A stretch of DNA of 55,263 bases, taken from NCBI GenBank assembly GCA_017465465.1, contig JAFTWE010000007.1, positions 1-55,263 of the forward strand, written 5' to 3'. The stretch comes from Clostridia bacterium (GTDB lineage: Bacteria > Bacillota > Clostridia > Oscillospirales > Acutalibacteraceae). The number at the start of each line of letters is the position of its first letter. Position 1 is the first letter of the stretch. The translations under genes were made by a program, and so were the position numbers. Of the stretch, positions 8,103 to 14,326 are shown one piece after another. The notes under the pieces are model-generated. The model searched no databases. It was not told the origin of the DNA and saw only the letters and a list, made by a program, of their open reading frames with translations.

Positions 8103-8131
8103 ATTATACTCTTCTGTACCAAGAAAGTCAA
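8103..8131 (-). promoter_or_regulatory. Promoter of the leader/resistance-like operon
   Basis: On the minus strand: TTGACT (8131-8126), 17-base spacer, TATAAT (8108-8103). It points to the leader peptide and lies back to back with the retron promoter. Confidence 0.8.
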
Positions 8132-8197
8132 TATAATATAATTACTGATACGCTTATACAACCCTAAAAATAAATTCGCTATTTGCGAAAATACATC

Positions 8198-8229
8198 TTG
8201 ACATGACAAAGTTTATGTGTTAATATAAT
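8198..8229 (+). promoter_or_regulatory. Promoter of the retron ncRNA
   Basis: TTGACA at 8198-8203 is followed by TAATAT at 8221-8226 (17-base spacer) and TATAAT at 8224-8229 (20-base spacer), so the -10 overlaps. Either choice places the transcription start at about 8232-8236, right at the a1 repeat. Confidence 0.75.
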
Positions 8230-8232
8230 ACT

Positions 8233-8511
8233 ACAACGATTGCAGATAACTTCTGCTGGTCAATGTCCCCTAATTTGGAGTTTTATTACTCGTGGAACAT
8301 CCTAGCGGTGTTCTAATTAGCGGGGCGGTACACGTATTGACCTTACGATGTACTGCACCCTCGGCTTGCCCTGGGACCGGGCAAGCCGACAAAACGGATT
8401 AGATGGGTTTCCTGTATGCACCAACTCTTTCTCTGGGACGAAGTCATTATTAAAACTAAAATCTATACGACTTCGAGAAGGAGGCCATTATGGCGAATAA
8501 AAAATCGTTGT
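8233..8511 (+). ncRNA. Retron msr-msd ncRNA with a1/a2 repeats
   Basis: a1 is ACAACGATT (8233-8241) and a2 is AATCGTTGT (8503-8511), a perfect 9-bp inverted pair. G8242, directly after a1, is the expected branching guanosine. The msr has hairpin GCAGA-TAACT-TCTGC (8242-8256) and a domain closed by GGTCAAT (8258-8264) with ATTGACC (8336-8342), containing CCCCTAATT/AATTAG-C-GGG, GAGT/ACTC (8278-8291) and GAACA/TGTTC (8295-8313). The msd holds an 11-bp stem TCGGCTTGCCC (8361-8371)/GGGCAAGCCGA (8379-8389) with loop TGGGACC, and a second hairpin at 8425-8483. Unusually, a2 lies in codons 5-8 of a 58-codon ORF, so the msd contains that ORF's ribosome binding site and start. The fold is read by eye; msDNA ends are inferred. 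Confidence 0.75.
8425..8484 (+). promoter_or_regulatory. Hairpin sequestering the ribosome binding site of the small ORF
   Basis: CTCTTTCTC (8425-8433) pairs with GAGAAGGAG (8475-8483), one G:U pair, and GAAGTC (8440-8445) pairs with GACTTC (8469-8474). The stem covers almost the whole Shine-Dalgarno AAGGAGG (8478-8484), which stands 5 bases before the ATG at 8490. Translation should be low unless this stem is opened. Confidence 0.65.
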
Positions 8512-8666
8512 TCATTCAGGAAGCACCGAACCATTCAGAAATTTCTGAAAAATCTACTCGCAAAACACTGAAGATTATGATATTCAAGTATTGCTTTAAA
8601 TTTCTTGAAGCAGTTTTGATGTTACTTCAAATCATTCAGGTAATCATTGAGATTTTTCGAAAGTAA
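8490..8666 (+). CDS. 58-aa hydrophobic retron-embedded protein, putative toxin
   Basis: MANKKSLFIQEA starts at 8490 with a perfect AAGGAGG 5 bases upstream, and stops at 8664-8666. The first 25 residues are polar and basic; residues about 27-55 form a hydrophobic, amphipathic helix (KIMIFKYCFKFLEAVLMLLQ, then IIQVIIEIF) ending in RK, like small membrane-acting toxins. No family was recognised. The first 8 codons overlap the end of the retron ncRNA (a2 is codons 5-8), the ribosome binding site lies in the msd, and a long stem wraps the ORF. I infer that it is the effector of the retron, silenced by RNA structure and by reverse transcription of its own leader. Confidence 0.65.
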   Translation: MANKKSLFIQEAPNHSEISEKSTRKTLKIMIFKYCFKFLEAVLMLLQIIQVIIEIFRK

Positions 8667-8712
8667 TCTGTTGGTAAGCAGTCGGAAAGCCCATCTAATT
8701 TTTTGATTTATC

Positions 8713-8729
8713 GCACTTTCGTGCTTTTT
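8713..8729 (+). terminator. Weak hairpin between ncRNA and HTH gene
   Basis: GCAC-TTTC-GTGC (8713-8724) followed by TTTTT, directly before the AGGAGGA of the HTH gene. Could cause partial termination, setting a high ratio of ncRNA to RT mRNA. Confidence 0.35.
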
Positions 8730-8745
8730 ATAGGAGGAATATCTA

Positions 8746-9048
8746 ATGATAGGTAAAAGTTTAAAAAGATTAAGGAGCATATATGGTTATAAGGCTTCTG
8801 ATTTTTGTGAAAAATTAGGTATTTCTCCAAGCTATCTTTCTGAAATAGAGAATGAGAAAAAACAGCCTAACTTGGAATTGCTTCAAAAATATGCCGATAT
8901 TTTTCAAATAAAGCTATCTTCATTGATTCTTATCGTAGAAACATATGAAGAGGCTGAAACACAAGGTAAAGGCGATAGCTTTATCGGGAAGATGATGATA
9001 CGACTTATTGAAAAAATGTCTTTTGATGAGGGGTCTAATGAAAAATAA
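8746..9048 (+). CDS. Cro/C1-type HTH protein of the retron
   Basis: 100 aa. Residues 5-60 are a Xre/Cro-type helix-turn-helix (LKRLRSIYGYKASDFCEKLG then ISPSYLSEIENEKKQPNLELLQKYADIF). The C-terminal 35 residues are acidic and unrecognised. AGGAGGA lies 7 bases before the ATG at 8746. The end overlaps the reverse transcriptase start (shared AATGAAAAATAA), so the two are coupled. HTH proteins are known partners of one class of retrons (type VI in the Mestre scheme, from memory). It may repress the 8198 promoter, bind msDNA, or act as an antitoxin to the small protein; the sequence does not decide. Confidence 0.85.
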   Translation: MIGKSLKRLRSIYGYKASDFCEKLGISPSYLSEIENEKKQPNLELLQKYADIFQIKLSSLILIVETYEEAETQGKGDSFIGKMMIRLIEKMSFDEGSNEK

Positions 9049-10060
9049 ATCTTACCCGATTAACCAATGTGCTTTATTTAAGTGTAACAGCAAAAAAAGA
9101 TTAGAACATTTACTGACAATTGAACAGGGCGATTTAAAATTAGTACAGAGCATTATTAAGTACAGTAATTTTGAAATTGACAAAAAGAACTCTACGGAAA
9201 AACGAAAGATTACCGCTCCGCAAAAAACCTTAAAGCAGATACAACGCAGAATATTATATCTTTTACAAAGTATTGAGCATCCTGAGTGGCTTATTTCTGG
9301 GACAAAGGGTAAAAGTTACATTGATAACGGTAAATATCATTGTAAATCATCATATGTATTAACTATGGACATTGAGAAATTTTACGATAATTGTACTAGA
9401 GAAAATGTATACAGCTTTTTCAAGAACAAAATGTGTACATCTTCAGATGTTGCAGAAATACTCACAAACATCGTAACCTTTAACAATGGAATACCGACAG
9501 GATGTCCTACAAGTCAAATAATAGCTTTTTATGCATATGAGGAAATGTTTTCCAATATTAAAAAAATCGCAGATAAATATGGGTGTATCTTTTCCGTTTA
9601 TGTAGATGACCTTACCTTTTCTAGTGATAAAGCCTTTGATGCGGAAAAACTTAAAAGAGATGTTGATATTGAACTCAGAAGGTATAAGCATAAGCCAAAG
9701 AATAAAAAAATAAAATATTATTCGAAGTACGAAGCTAAACCTATTACCGGTACAATTGTGACAAAAGAACATGAATTAGCAACGCCCAACTCTCTTCAGC
9801 ATAAAATATACACTGATTTTCAAGATATAAAAAATGATTGTCTATCAAGCGATGAAGAATTATATAAAAAGATTCAAGTCCTTGAAGGCAGAATTCAAGC
9901 TTCAAAAAACATTGAAATAGGTGCAAACAAATTTCCTGAAATCAGCAGACTAACCAATAGAATTAAAGAAAACACACCCATCCCTACACAACCCACCGTT
10001 ACAAGAAAAAATACAAATAAAAAAGCAAAAATCCGAATAAAAAATAGCACGCAAGCATAG
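9038..10060 (+). CDS. Retron-type reverse transcriptase
   Basis: 340 aa from the ATG at 9038, chosen because GAGGGG is placed correctly and it overlaps the HTH stop; an upstream ATG at 9008 has no good site. RT motifs in order: KRKITAPQKTLKQIQRRIL (motif 1-2, 56-74), YVLTMDIEKFYDN (catalytic D111), NNGIPTGCPTSQIIAFYAYE (motif 4, 149-168), VYVDDLTFS (YxDD at 188-191), KNKKIKYYSKYEA and ITGTIV at 236-241, matching the retron VTG position. I do not see a clear NAxxH. No thumb-fused effector or maturase domain, and the length fits retron RTs (about 300-350 aa). It would copy the msd of the ncRNA at 8233-8511, priming from G8242. Terminator overlaps its stop codon. Confidence 0.92.
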   Translation: MKNKSYPINQCALFKCNSKKRLEHLLTIEQGDLKLVQSIIKYSNFEIDKKNSTEKRKITAPQKTLKQIQRRILYLLQSIEHPEWLISGTKGKSYIDNGKYHCKSSYVLTMDIEKFYDNCTRENVYSFFKNKMCTSSDVAEILTNIVTFNNGIPTGCPTSQIIAFYAYEEMFSNIKKIADKYGCIFSVYVDDLTFSSDKAFDAEKLKRDVDIELRRYKHKPKNKKIKYYSKYEAKPITGTIVTKEHELATPNSLQHKIYTDFQDIKNDCLSSDEELYKKIQVLEGRIQASKNIEIGANKFPEISRLTNRIKENTPIPTQPTVTRKNTNKKAKIRIKNSTQA

Positions 10061-10084
10061 TGGAAAAAGTTTGCGTGCTATTTT
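10041..10084. terminator. Bidirectional terminator between the retron and the ART operon
   Basis: A perfect 14-bp stem AAAATAGCACGCAA (10041-10054)/TTGCGTGCTATTTT (10071-10084). T-rich on both sides. The RT stop codon lies in the loop. It separates the two convergent operons. Confidence 0.88.
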
Positions 10085-10092
10085 TTGGATTT

Positions 10093-10416
10093 CTAACCTA
10101 GGTATGTTATATCTATTTCTGTATGATTTCCGGAAAGATCTTTAATATTCTTTATAACTAAAGTATTGGTTGAATGATATTCAAACTTATACTCGTTACT
10201 GTTAAAACTGTTTGTTGAAAACTTATTAGGCAAATTTTCAATGATAACAGTATAACAATCCTTCTCGGTTATACCAATATATGTTAAACTAGGATATCCT
10301 TCTTTATGCGATAAAACTAAGGCTTGGTGTCTAGTTATATCTCCATTTTTGCTTTCTACATATGAAACATATTGCTTTATTGCCTTAACAGAATCCGTAG
10401 ATATTTTAAAATTCAT
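10093..10416 (-). CDS. 107-aa protein of unknown function, ART neighbour
   Basis: No recognised family. Mixed alpha/beta, no signal peptide or membrane segment; starts MNFKISTDSVKAIKQYVSYV. It is the last gene of the minus-strand operon, 42 bases after the ADP-ribosyltransferase-like gene, the position where an immunity or antitoxin protein for a toxic effector often sits. That role is only a suggestion from position. AAGGAAG precedes the start. Confidence 0.6.
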   Translation of the reverse strand: MNFKISTDSVKAIKQYVSYVESKNGDITRHQALVLSHKEGYPSLTYIGITEKDCYTVIIENLPNKFSTNSFNSNEYKFEYHSTNTLVIKNIKDLSGNHTEIDITYLG

Positions 10417-10458
10417 CGTTATACTTCCTTAAAATTATTTTTTTTACATTATTTCATA

Positions 10459-11031
10459 TTAAATAGAATTGATTAGTTTTACCCACATATAGTGTCTATT
10501 TCCGAAATCTGCCTCTTTTTCGATTTGTAATACACTGTTTCTGTTAAGAATAATTTCGTTGCTTTCAGCAGTATTGCTATATTTTCCAGTAAACAAGTAA
10601 TTGCTACCAGCCGAAACAGAAATAATCATTCTAATTTGGCGATTCCAATAATGCGTGTCTGCATTCAATGAACAAAAAATGTAACCATCATAATATAAAT
10701 AACTATCACCCAATCCACGCTTTTGAGCTAAATCACGTTCATAATCTTGATTTGTTACTCCTCTATATACAACGATGTCATCTTTAAGTGTATTTTTTTC
10801 TATTAGACGGTCAAACATATGCGTTGCATCATCTTCTTTTCCTCTACGAACAATCGAATTAATGGTTGTTCCTATACTCGGTAATATACGCTTATCCTGT
10901 TCTGTTATATACTGATATGGATTTTCTTTTTTTATCCAATTTTGCACATCGGTTATAATAAGCTGAGGTTCTTCAACATGTTTGTCATCACATTCTGTTG
11001 CTCGTATTCTTTTTATAAATCTTTTTATCAT
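10459..11031 (-). CDS. ADP-ribosyltransferase-like toxin/effector
   Basis: 190 aa, no signal peptide. The C-terminal half follows the R-S-E layout of ADP-ribosyltransferase exoenzymes: VVYRGV (R90, NAD binding), GYIFCSLNAD (S121, strand corresponding to the STS motif) and SNTAESNEIILNRNSVLQI with catalytic-type E159. The canonical ExE is here S157-x-E159 with E156 one position off. It would transfer ADP-ribose from NAD+ to an intracellular target. It is encoded 68 bases after the TOPRIM gene and before a small unknown protein. As there is no secretion signal, it more likely acts inside its own cell (defence/abortive infection) than as an exotoxin. Family call from motifs; activity not proven. 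Confidence 0.72.
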   Translation of the reverse strand: MIKRFIKRIRATECDDKHVEEPQLIITDVQNWIKKENPYQYITEQDKRILPSIGTTINSIVRRGKEDDATHMFDRLIEKNTLKDDIVVYRGVTNQDYERDLAQKRGLGDSYLYYDGYIFCSLNADTHYWNRQIRMIISVSAGSNYLFTGKYSNTAESNEIILNRNSVLQIEKEADFGNRHYMWVKLINSI

Positions 11032-11099
11032 TTATGTGCTCCTTGTTATTCGTGTAATTGTAAACGCTAATAATTAACAACAAATTGTGCAAACAACAA

Positions 11100-11837
11100 T
11101 TATATTTCAATTAATTTTTCAAAACACTTGCCTAATATCGGAGAATCTTCCCATTTAACTGATACCAATCTTTCTTTGAAAAGAGAAAAGGTCTTTTCGG
11201 GATTAAATATAGAGAAAGCCACACCCAACTGAGCTTTAAGTTGCAATCTATTCTCGTGTATGTAACGGTCAGCATCCAGCTTTATGTCCGTTATAAAATT
11301 ACCGCATTTCTGAATAATATTAGCATCATATTCATCTTCGGATAATGCTTCCATGAGCATCGTTTCCAAAGCACCTGTATTCTCTTTAGGAATTACAAGT
11401 AATAAAAACTCGATTGTTACTTTAGCTCCTAAGTCGGCATTTATTTTATTTGTTTTCCAAACATTATTCTCGATATTATCAACAATAGGTGAAAGTTGTT
11501 CAGAAATCGAAAGTTCAATATCCTGAATAGTTATATCATCACGGTCTGTTACCAAGGCAATTCTATAATCTGTTTCTCCTGCTGTAGAACGCATAATAGG
11601 TTTATTCAGATTTTCGTTAAAGAAATTACCAAAGTTATCTTTGCCTCCAACAGCACATATCAATAACTCATCACCACTATCGTTCCTATAATTACAAGCA
11701 GCTTTGTTGTCTTGCTCTGTAAAATTGAGTCTTAACCCTTTAGGGTTGCCAGTATATTTCCAGCCTTTTGTTTTTTCCAGGTAATAACTGATTAAAATTA
11801 AATCTGTTTCTCCTTCACATAATAAAATCCTTGTCAT
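11100..11837 (-). CDS. TOPRIM-domain protein (DUF3226-like), partner of the upstream ATPase
   Basis: 245 aa. The N terminus has ILLCEGETDLILISYYLE with E8, the TOPRIM glutamate, and IALVTDRDD with D98-x-D100, the TOPRIM DxD. TOPRIM domains in this context cut or nick nucleic acids with Mg2+. Its ATG overlaps the end of the ATPase gene by 4 bases, so both are made together. The pair resembles OLD-family nucleases split into two proteins, as in PARIS-like defence systems. The C-terminal 140 residues are unrecognised helical sequence. Confidence 0.8.
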   Translation of the reverse strand: MTRILLCEGETDLILISYYLEKTKGWKYTGNPKGLRLNFTEQDNKAACNYRNDSGDELLICAVGGKDNFGNFFNENLNKPIMRSTAGETDYRIALVTDRDDITIQDIELSISEQLSPIVDNIENNVWKTNKINADLGAKVTIEFLLLVIPKENTGALETMLMEALSEDEYDANIIQKCGNFITDIKLDADRYIHENRLQLKAQLGVAFSIFNPEKTFSLFKERLVSVKWEDSPILGKCFEKLIEI

Positions 11838-12946
11838 AAGCGCACCTCAAATCCAAAACGTTTGCGGTCCTCATAGACTTCTTTTCCAGAAAGGCTACGT
11901 GTGTGCACCATTGAAGTTTCAGGGTCTTTACGGAATGTTATCACACTAATCGGGTCATAATCATTATTTTCATCATATACTCGCGTTCCTAGCAAACCAT
12001 CTATAACTTCAGAATTATGAGTGGTAATAAAAACTTGAACATCAAACTGTTGTGATGCCAAGATGATAAAACTAAATATTTCGCTATAATACTTATAGTT
12101 AATTGATGTTTCAATTTCATCGATCAACAGTATGCCACCTGCAGCAGATGCAATACCATTAGCTAAAGACAGCACTTTCTTAATACCATCACCATATGTG
12201 GATAATGGCATAACACCTAATTCTTTGTGTTCTAAGTACTCAATAGCCCTAGAAGTGTTTTCGTTTTTTAAATAAAGCAAATCTGTAATATTAGAGTCAA
12301 ATAATTGTAACAATTTCAAACATATATACTTATAATCAGGATTTTTAACGATTTTGTTAAAAGTATTTCCCTGCATATGTGCTAACGGAGATAAATAAAC
12401 AATATTAATACTATCCGGTAATCTTTTGTTGCGAAAAGACATTTCATATGCTTTTACAAAAGGATGCAAATGTATATTATCATGAAAAGAACCACTTTTA
12501 TCCCAGCCATGCATCTCACCATGGAACATTAATGTTTCTTGTGCGAAATCAGGCTTATTATGATTAGAATATTTATTACGAACATATGGTGAGAGCATCT
12601 CAATGTTTAATAATTCTTTTTGTTCCTCTCCGTGAATTTCCAAATGAGATTCACCCATATTTCCAATGGCATGCATTCCAATGTACATCTCATTTTTCGG
12701 AAAAAGATTTATAAAATTTTCATATACTGCAGAGGATAAAAAGGGGGAAGCATCTCGCATACGTGCCACCTTTAAGACATTATAAAAATCATTAGGCTTG
12801 CGAAAAAGACAAAGAGCTTCCATAAAACTTGTTTTACCCGAATTGTTATCTCCGGCAATAATATTTACATCACGAAGCCTAGATACTTCCACTTCTTTAA
12901 GACCTCTAAAGCATCGAATATCTAAGTGTTCAAAATGAACTGCCAT
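11834..12946 (-). CDS. OLD/AAA-type ABC-fold ATPase of a putative defence system
   Basis: 370 aa. It starts with the OLD/RecF-like FEHLDIRCFRGLKEVEV; Walker A is AGDNNSGKTSFMEAL (31-45). STYGDGIKKVLSLANGIASA is the ABC-signature region, GGILLIDEIETSI the Walker B, and VFITTHNSEVI the H-loop. The architecture is an AAA_15/AAA_21 ATPase without its own TOPRIM, which is supplied by the overlapping downstream gene. Such ATPases sense phage products or DNA ends and control the nuclease partner. Operon order: HTH, ATPase, TOPRIM, ART, unknown. Family call is firm; the defence role is inferred. Confidence 0.85.
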   Translation of the reverse strand: MAVHFEHLDIRCFRGLKEVEVSRLRDVNIIAGDNNSGKTSFMEALCLFRKPNDFYNVLKVARMRDASPFLSSAVYENFINLFPKNEMYIGMHAIGNMGESHLEIHGEEQKELLNIEMLSPYVRNKYSNHNKPDFAQETLMFHGEMHGWDKSGSFHDNIHLHPFVKAYEMSFRNKRLPDSINIVYLSPLAHMQGNTFNKIVKNPDYKYICLKLLQLFDSNITDLLYLKNENTSRAIEYLEHKELGVMPLSTYGDGIKKVLSLANGIASAAGGILLIDEIETSINYKYYSEIFSFIILASQQFDVQVFITTHNSEVIDGLLGTRVYDENNDYDPISVITFRKDPETSMVHTRSLSGKEVYEDRKRFGFEVRL

Positions 12947-12947
12947 A

Positions 12948-13250
12948 TCAATTTTCCTCCTCAGGTTCTACAAAATCAACGATTAACCTTTTCCCTAATC
13001 CGTCTGCTAGTCTTTGTAAAATTTGAAGGCTAGGAACATTACGTCCATTTTCAAACTTGCTAATACTTGCTTGTGGAATATTGGTTTTTTCTGATAGCTC
13101 TTTTTGTGAGATGCCAAGTTCTTTCCTGACACCTGTCAGTAATTGTGTAACCTCTTGCACTATGTCATATTCAGGAATATATACTTCTTCTGTATTGTCG
13201 ATTTTAATTTTAGACAAATTCTGTTTCAAGAAATTTTGAAATTCACTCAT
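12948..13250 (-). CDS. HTH regulator at the head of the ATPase-TOPRIM-ART operon
   Basis: 100 aa. Residues about 30-93 form a Cro/C1-type HTH (LLTGVRKELGISQKELSEKT then NIPQASISKFENGRNVPSLQ), with an N-terminal 30-residue extension as in HigA/antitoxin-like Xre proteins. It ends 1 base before the ATPase start, so it is translationally coupled. AAAGGAG precedes the start at 13250. Probably an autorepressor binding the repeats near the promoter at 13276-13304. Confidence 0.85.
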   Translation of the reverse strand: MSEFQNFLKQNLSKIKIDNTEEVYIPEYDIVQEVTQLLTGVRKELGISQKELSEKTNIPQASISKFENGRNVPSLQILQRLADGLGKRLIVDFVEPEEEN

Positions 13251-13275
13251 GATAATTCTCCTTTCTTCAAATATG

Positions 13276-13304
13276 ATTATACATTATATTATATTCAATT
13301 GCAA
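13276..13304 (-). promoter_or_regulatory. Promoter and possible operator of the HTH-ATPase operon
   Basis: Minus strand: TTGCAA (13304-13299), 17-base spacer, TATAAT (13281-13276). A second TTGCAA lies 8 bases upstream (13313-13318), giving a direct repeat overlapping the -35 that could be the HTH protein's operator. Confidence 0.65.
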
Positions 13305-13421
13305 CAAAAATATTGCAAATTTAATATATTTTTGAAAAATTATTCCTATAAGCACATATTCCTTTCAACATAACAATAAAAATTTATGCTAAAAGATATT
13401 ATTAAACCAAACAGTAAAACA

Positions 13422-13460
13422 TAAAATTGGCGACAAAACAAGTTTCTGCCGCCAATTTTA
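13422..13460 (-). terminator. Terminator of the tnpV operon
   Basis: TAAAATTGGCG (13422-13432) pairs perfectly with CGCCAATTTTA (13450-13460), loop 17 bases; located directly after the tnpV stop codon on the minus strand. Confidence 0.7.
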
Positions 13461-13463
13461 TTT

Positions 13464-13820
13464 CTATCTATGCGCTATAGTATTGATCACTATCTCTCTT
13501 GCCCTTGCTTCAACATTCTGCACACGGCATACCCATTCCATCTGATTTTCCTCTTTCAGTCGTTCAGTTATGTCTTCTAATTCTTTCATCTGCTCAACAA
13601 GTGTATCAAACATTTGCTGTGCCTGATTTTCTATCTCAGCACAGTGCTGATAAAGTTTACCTTCAGCAAGCAGGGTTGCAAATAGCACTTTCTTGTGTTC
13701 AAGCAGGTAATCCTTATGTAGCATACCCCATTTACCGAGGGTGATATTTGCTTCTTCAGGTGGGAGTGTGAGATTGGGTATCATATATTCATTGACTTGT
13801 CTGTATGTAATGTTTTTCAT
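13464..13820 (-). CDS. tnpV: TnpV family protein (element A)
   Basis: 118 aa, the usual TnpV length. The family signature is YRQVNEYMIPNLTLPPEEAN, then LGKWGMLHKDYLLEHKKVLF, followed by a C-terminal coiled coil (MFDTLVEQMKELEDITERL). TnpV proteins accompany Tn4451-like elements with large serine recombinases; their role is unknown. A second, clearly homologous copy is at 30021-30386, near the right end of element B, so both elements end with this gene. Seven bases downstream of the DUF6809-like gene. Confidence 0.88.
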   Translation of the reverse strand: MKNITYRQVNEYMIPNLTLPPEEANITLGKWGMLHKDYLLEHKKVLFATLLAEGKLYQHCAEIENQAQQMFDTLVEQMKELEDITERLKEENQMEWVCRVQNVEARAREIVINTIAHR

Positions 13821-13827
13821 AATTGCA

Positions 13828-14106
13828 TTATCCTTTCATATTCTTAACAAATGTATCGTATGTAAATCTTGCGCCGAACCCGAAGCCTGATATAAAGCTG
13901 TCAGCGTTGCTTGTTGTTGAAAATTCAATATAGGCACTGACATAGTTTTGAAATAATTCTTTATCATCACTGTTTAATCTTGCGGTAAGTTGTTCTTCTT
14001 TTTCGGCAAGGTTACTTAGTTTCTTCTTGAGTTTAGGTGTTAATTCCGAATTAACTTCTTGTGGCTCAAGGTTGCCGTAGTATAAATCTTCAATAATATT
14101 TGACAT
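13828..14106 (-). CDS. DUF6809-like mobile-element protein
   Basis: 92 aa. Starts MSNIIEDLYYGNLEPQE and has a helical middle (KLSNLAEKEEQLTARLN) and FISGFGFGARFTYDTF at the C terminus, a pattern I recognise from small proteins of clostridial conjugative and mobilizable elements. Function unknown. Located 7 bases upstream of tnpV, as an operon, at the right end of element A. Confidence 0.75.
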   Translation of the reverse strand: MSNIIEDLYYGNLEPQEVNSELTPKLKKKLSNLAEKEEQLTARLNSDDKELFQNYVSAYIEFSTTSNADSFISGFGFGARFTYDTFVKNMKG

Positions 14107-14242
14107 ATCGTTTCCTCACAATCTGTATTTTATTTATTGAAGAAACTATAAAATCCTCTGATACAAGTAAGAATATGTGTTTGACTGTCGGTTGATTATT
14201 ATTTTAAATTGAATCCGTTATCAACACTCGTACCAAAAAATT

Positions 14243-14278
14243 CCTCGGACTTGGCCACGGGTGGCTAAGGACAGTTTA
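14243..14278. mobile_element. Left end of element B (attachment-site arm)
   Basis: CCTCGGA (14243-14249) and, 15 bases further, CTAAGGACAGTTTA (14265-14278). The same two blocks occur in inverted orientation at 30549-30585, 16 bases apart. This is the pattern expected when a dyad-symmetric attP of a large serine recombinase is split between the two ends on integration. The core dinucleotide is not resolved but should lie between the two blocks. Confidence 0.6.
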
Positions 14279-14288
14279 AGTGAAATAT

Positions 14289-14316
14289 ACGGTGTAGTCA
14301 GTTACGGCTACACCGT
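14289..14316. terminator. Terminator after the serine recombinase gene
   Basis: ACGGTGTAG (14289-14297) pairs with CTACACCGT (14308-14316), 10-base loop, flanked by GTTTTCATTTTT on the plus side. Just inside the left end of element B; it may insulate the element from neighbouring transcription. Confidence 0.7.
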
Positions 14317-14326
14317 GTTTTCATTT

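Larger units (their letters stand above)
8398..8704 (+). other. Long-range stem enclosing the small ORF, followed by T6
   Basis: ATTAGATGGG (8398-8407), TTTCC (8408-8412), TGC (8417-8419) and CCAAC (8421-8425) pair in order with CCCATCTAAT (8690-8699), GGAAA (8684-8688), GCA (8678-8680) and GTTGG (8670-8674): 23 bp interrupted by small loops. It encloses the whole 58-codon ORF and ends at TTTTTT (8699-8704), terminator-like. It crosses the a1/a2 pairing, so the two folds are either exclusive or form a pseudoknot. Confidence 0.6.

Noticed and set aside
8361..8389. 11-bp GC-rich stem as an intrinsic terminator
   Set aside because: It is followed by CAAAACGG rather than a T tract; it fits an msd stem.
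9038..10060. Group II intron or DGR reverse transcriptase
   Set aside because: No maturase or X/D domains and no intron ends, no template/variable repeat pair; the size, ITG motif, ncRNA and HTH partner fit a retron.
11100..12946. ATPase-TOPRIM pair as the effector of the retron (type I arrangement)
   Set aside because: It is on the opposite strand, has its own HTH and promoter, and a terminator separates it. The embedded small ORF is a better effector candidate, though cooperation is not excluded.
14107..14242. Matching attachment arm for the right end of element A
   Set aside because: Only ACTGTC (around 14184) resembles the element B arm; not enough to call a site.
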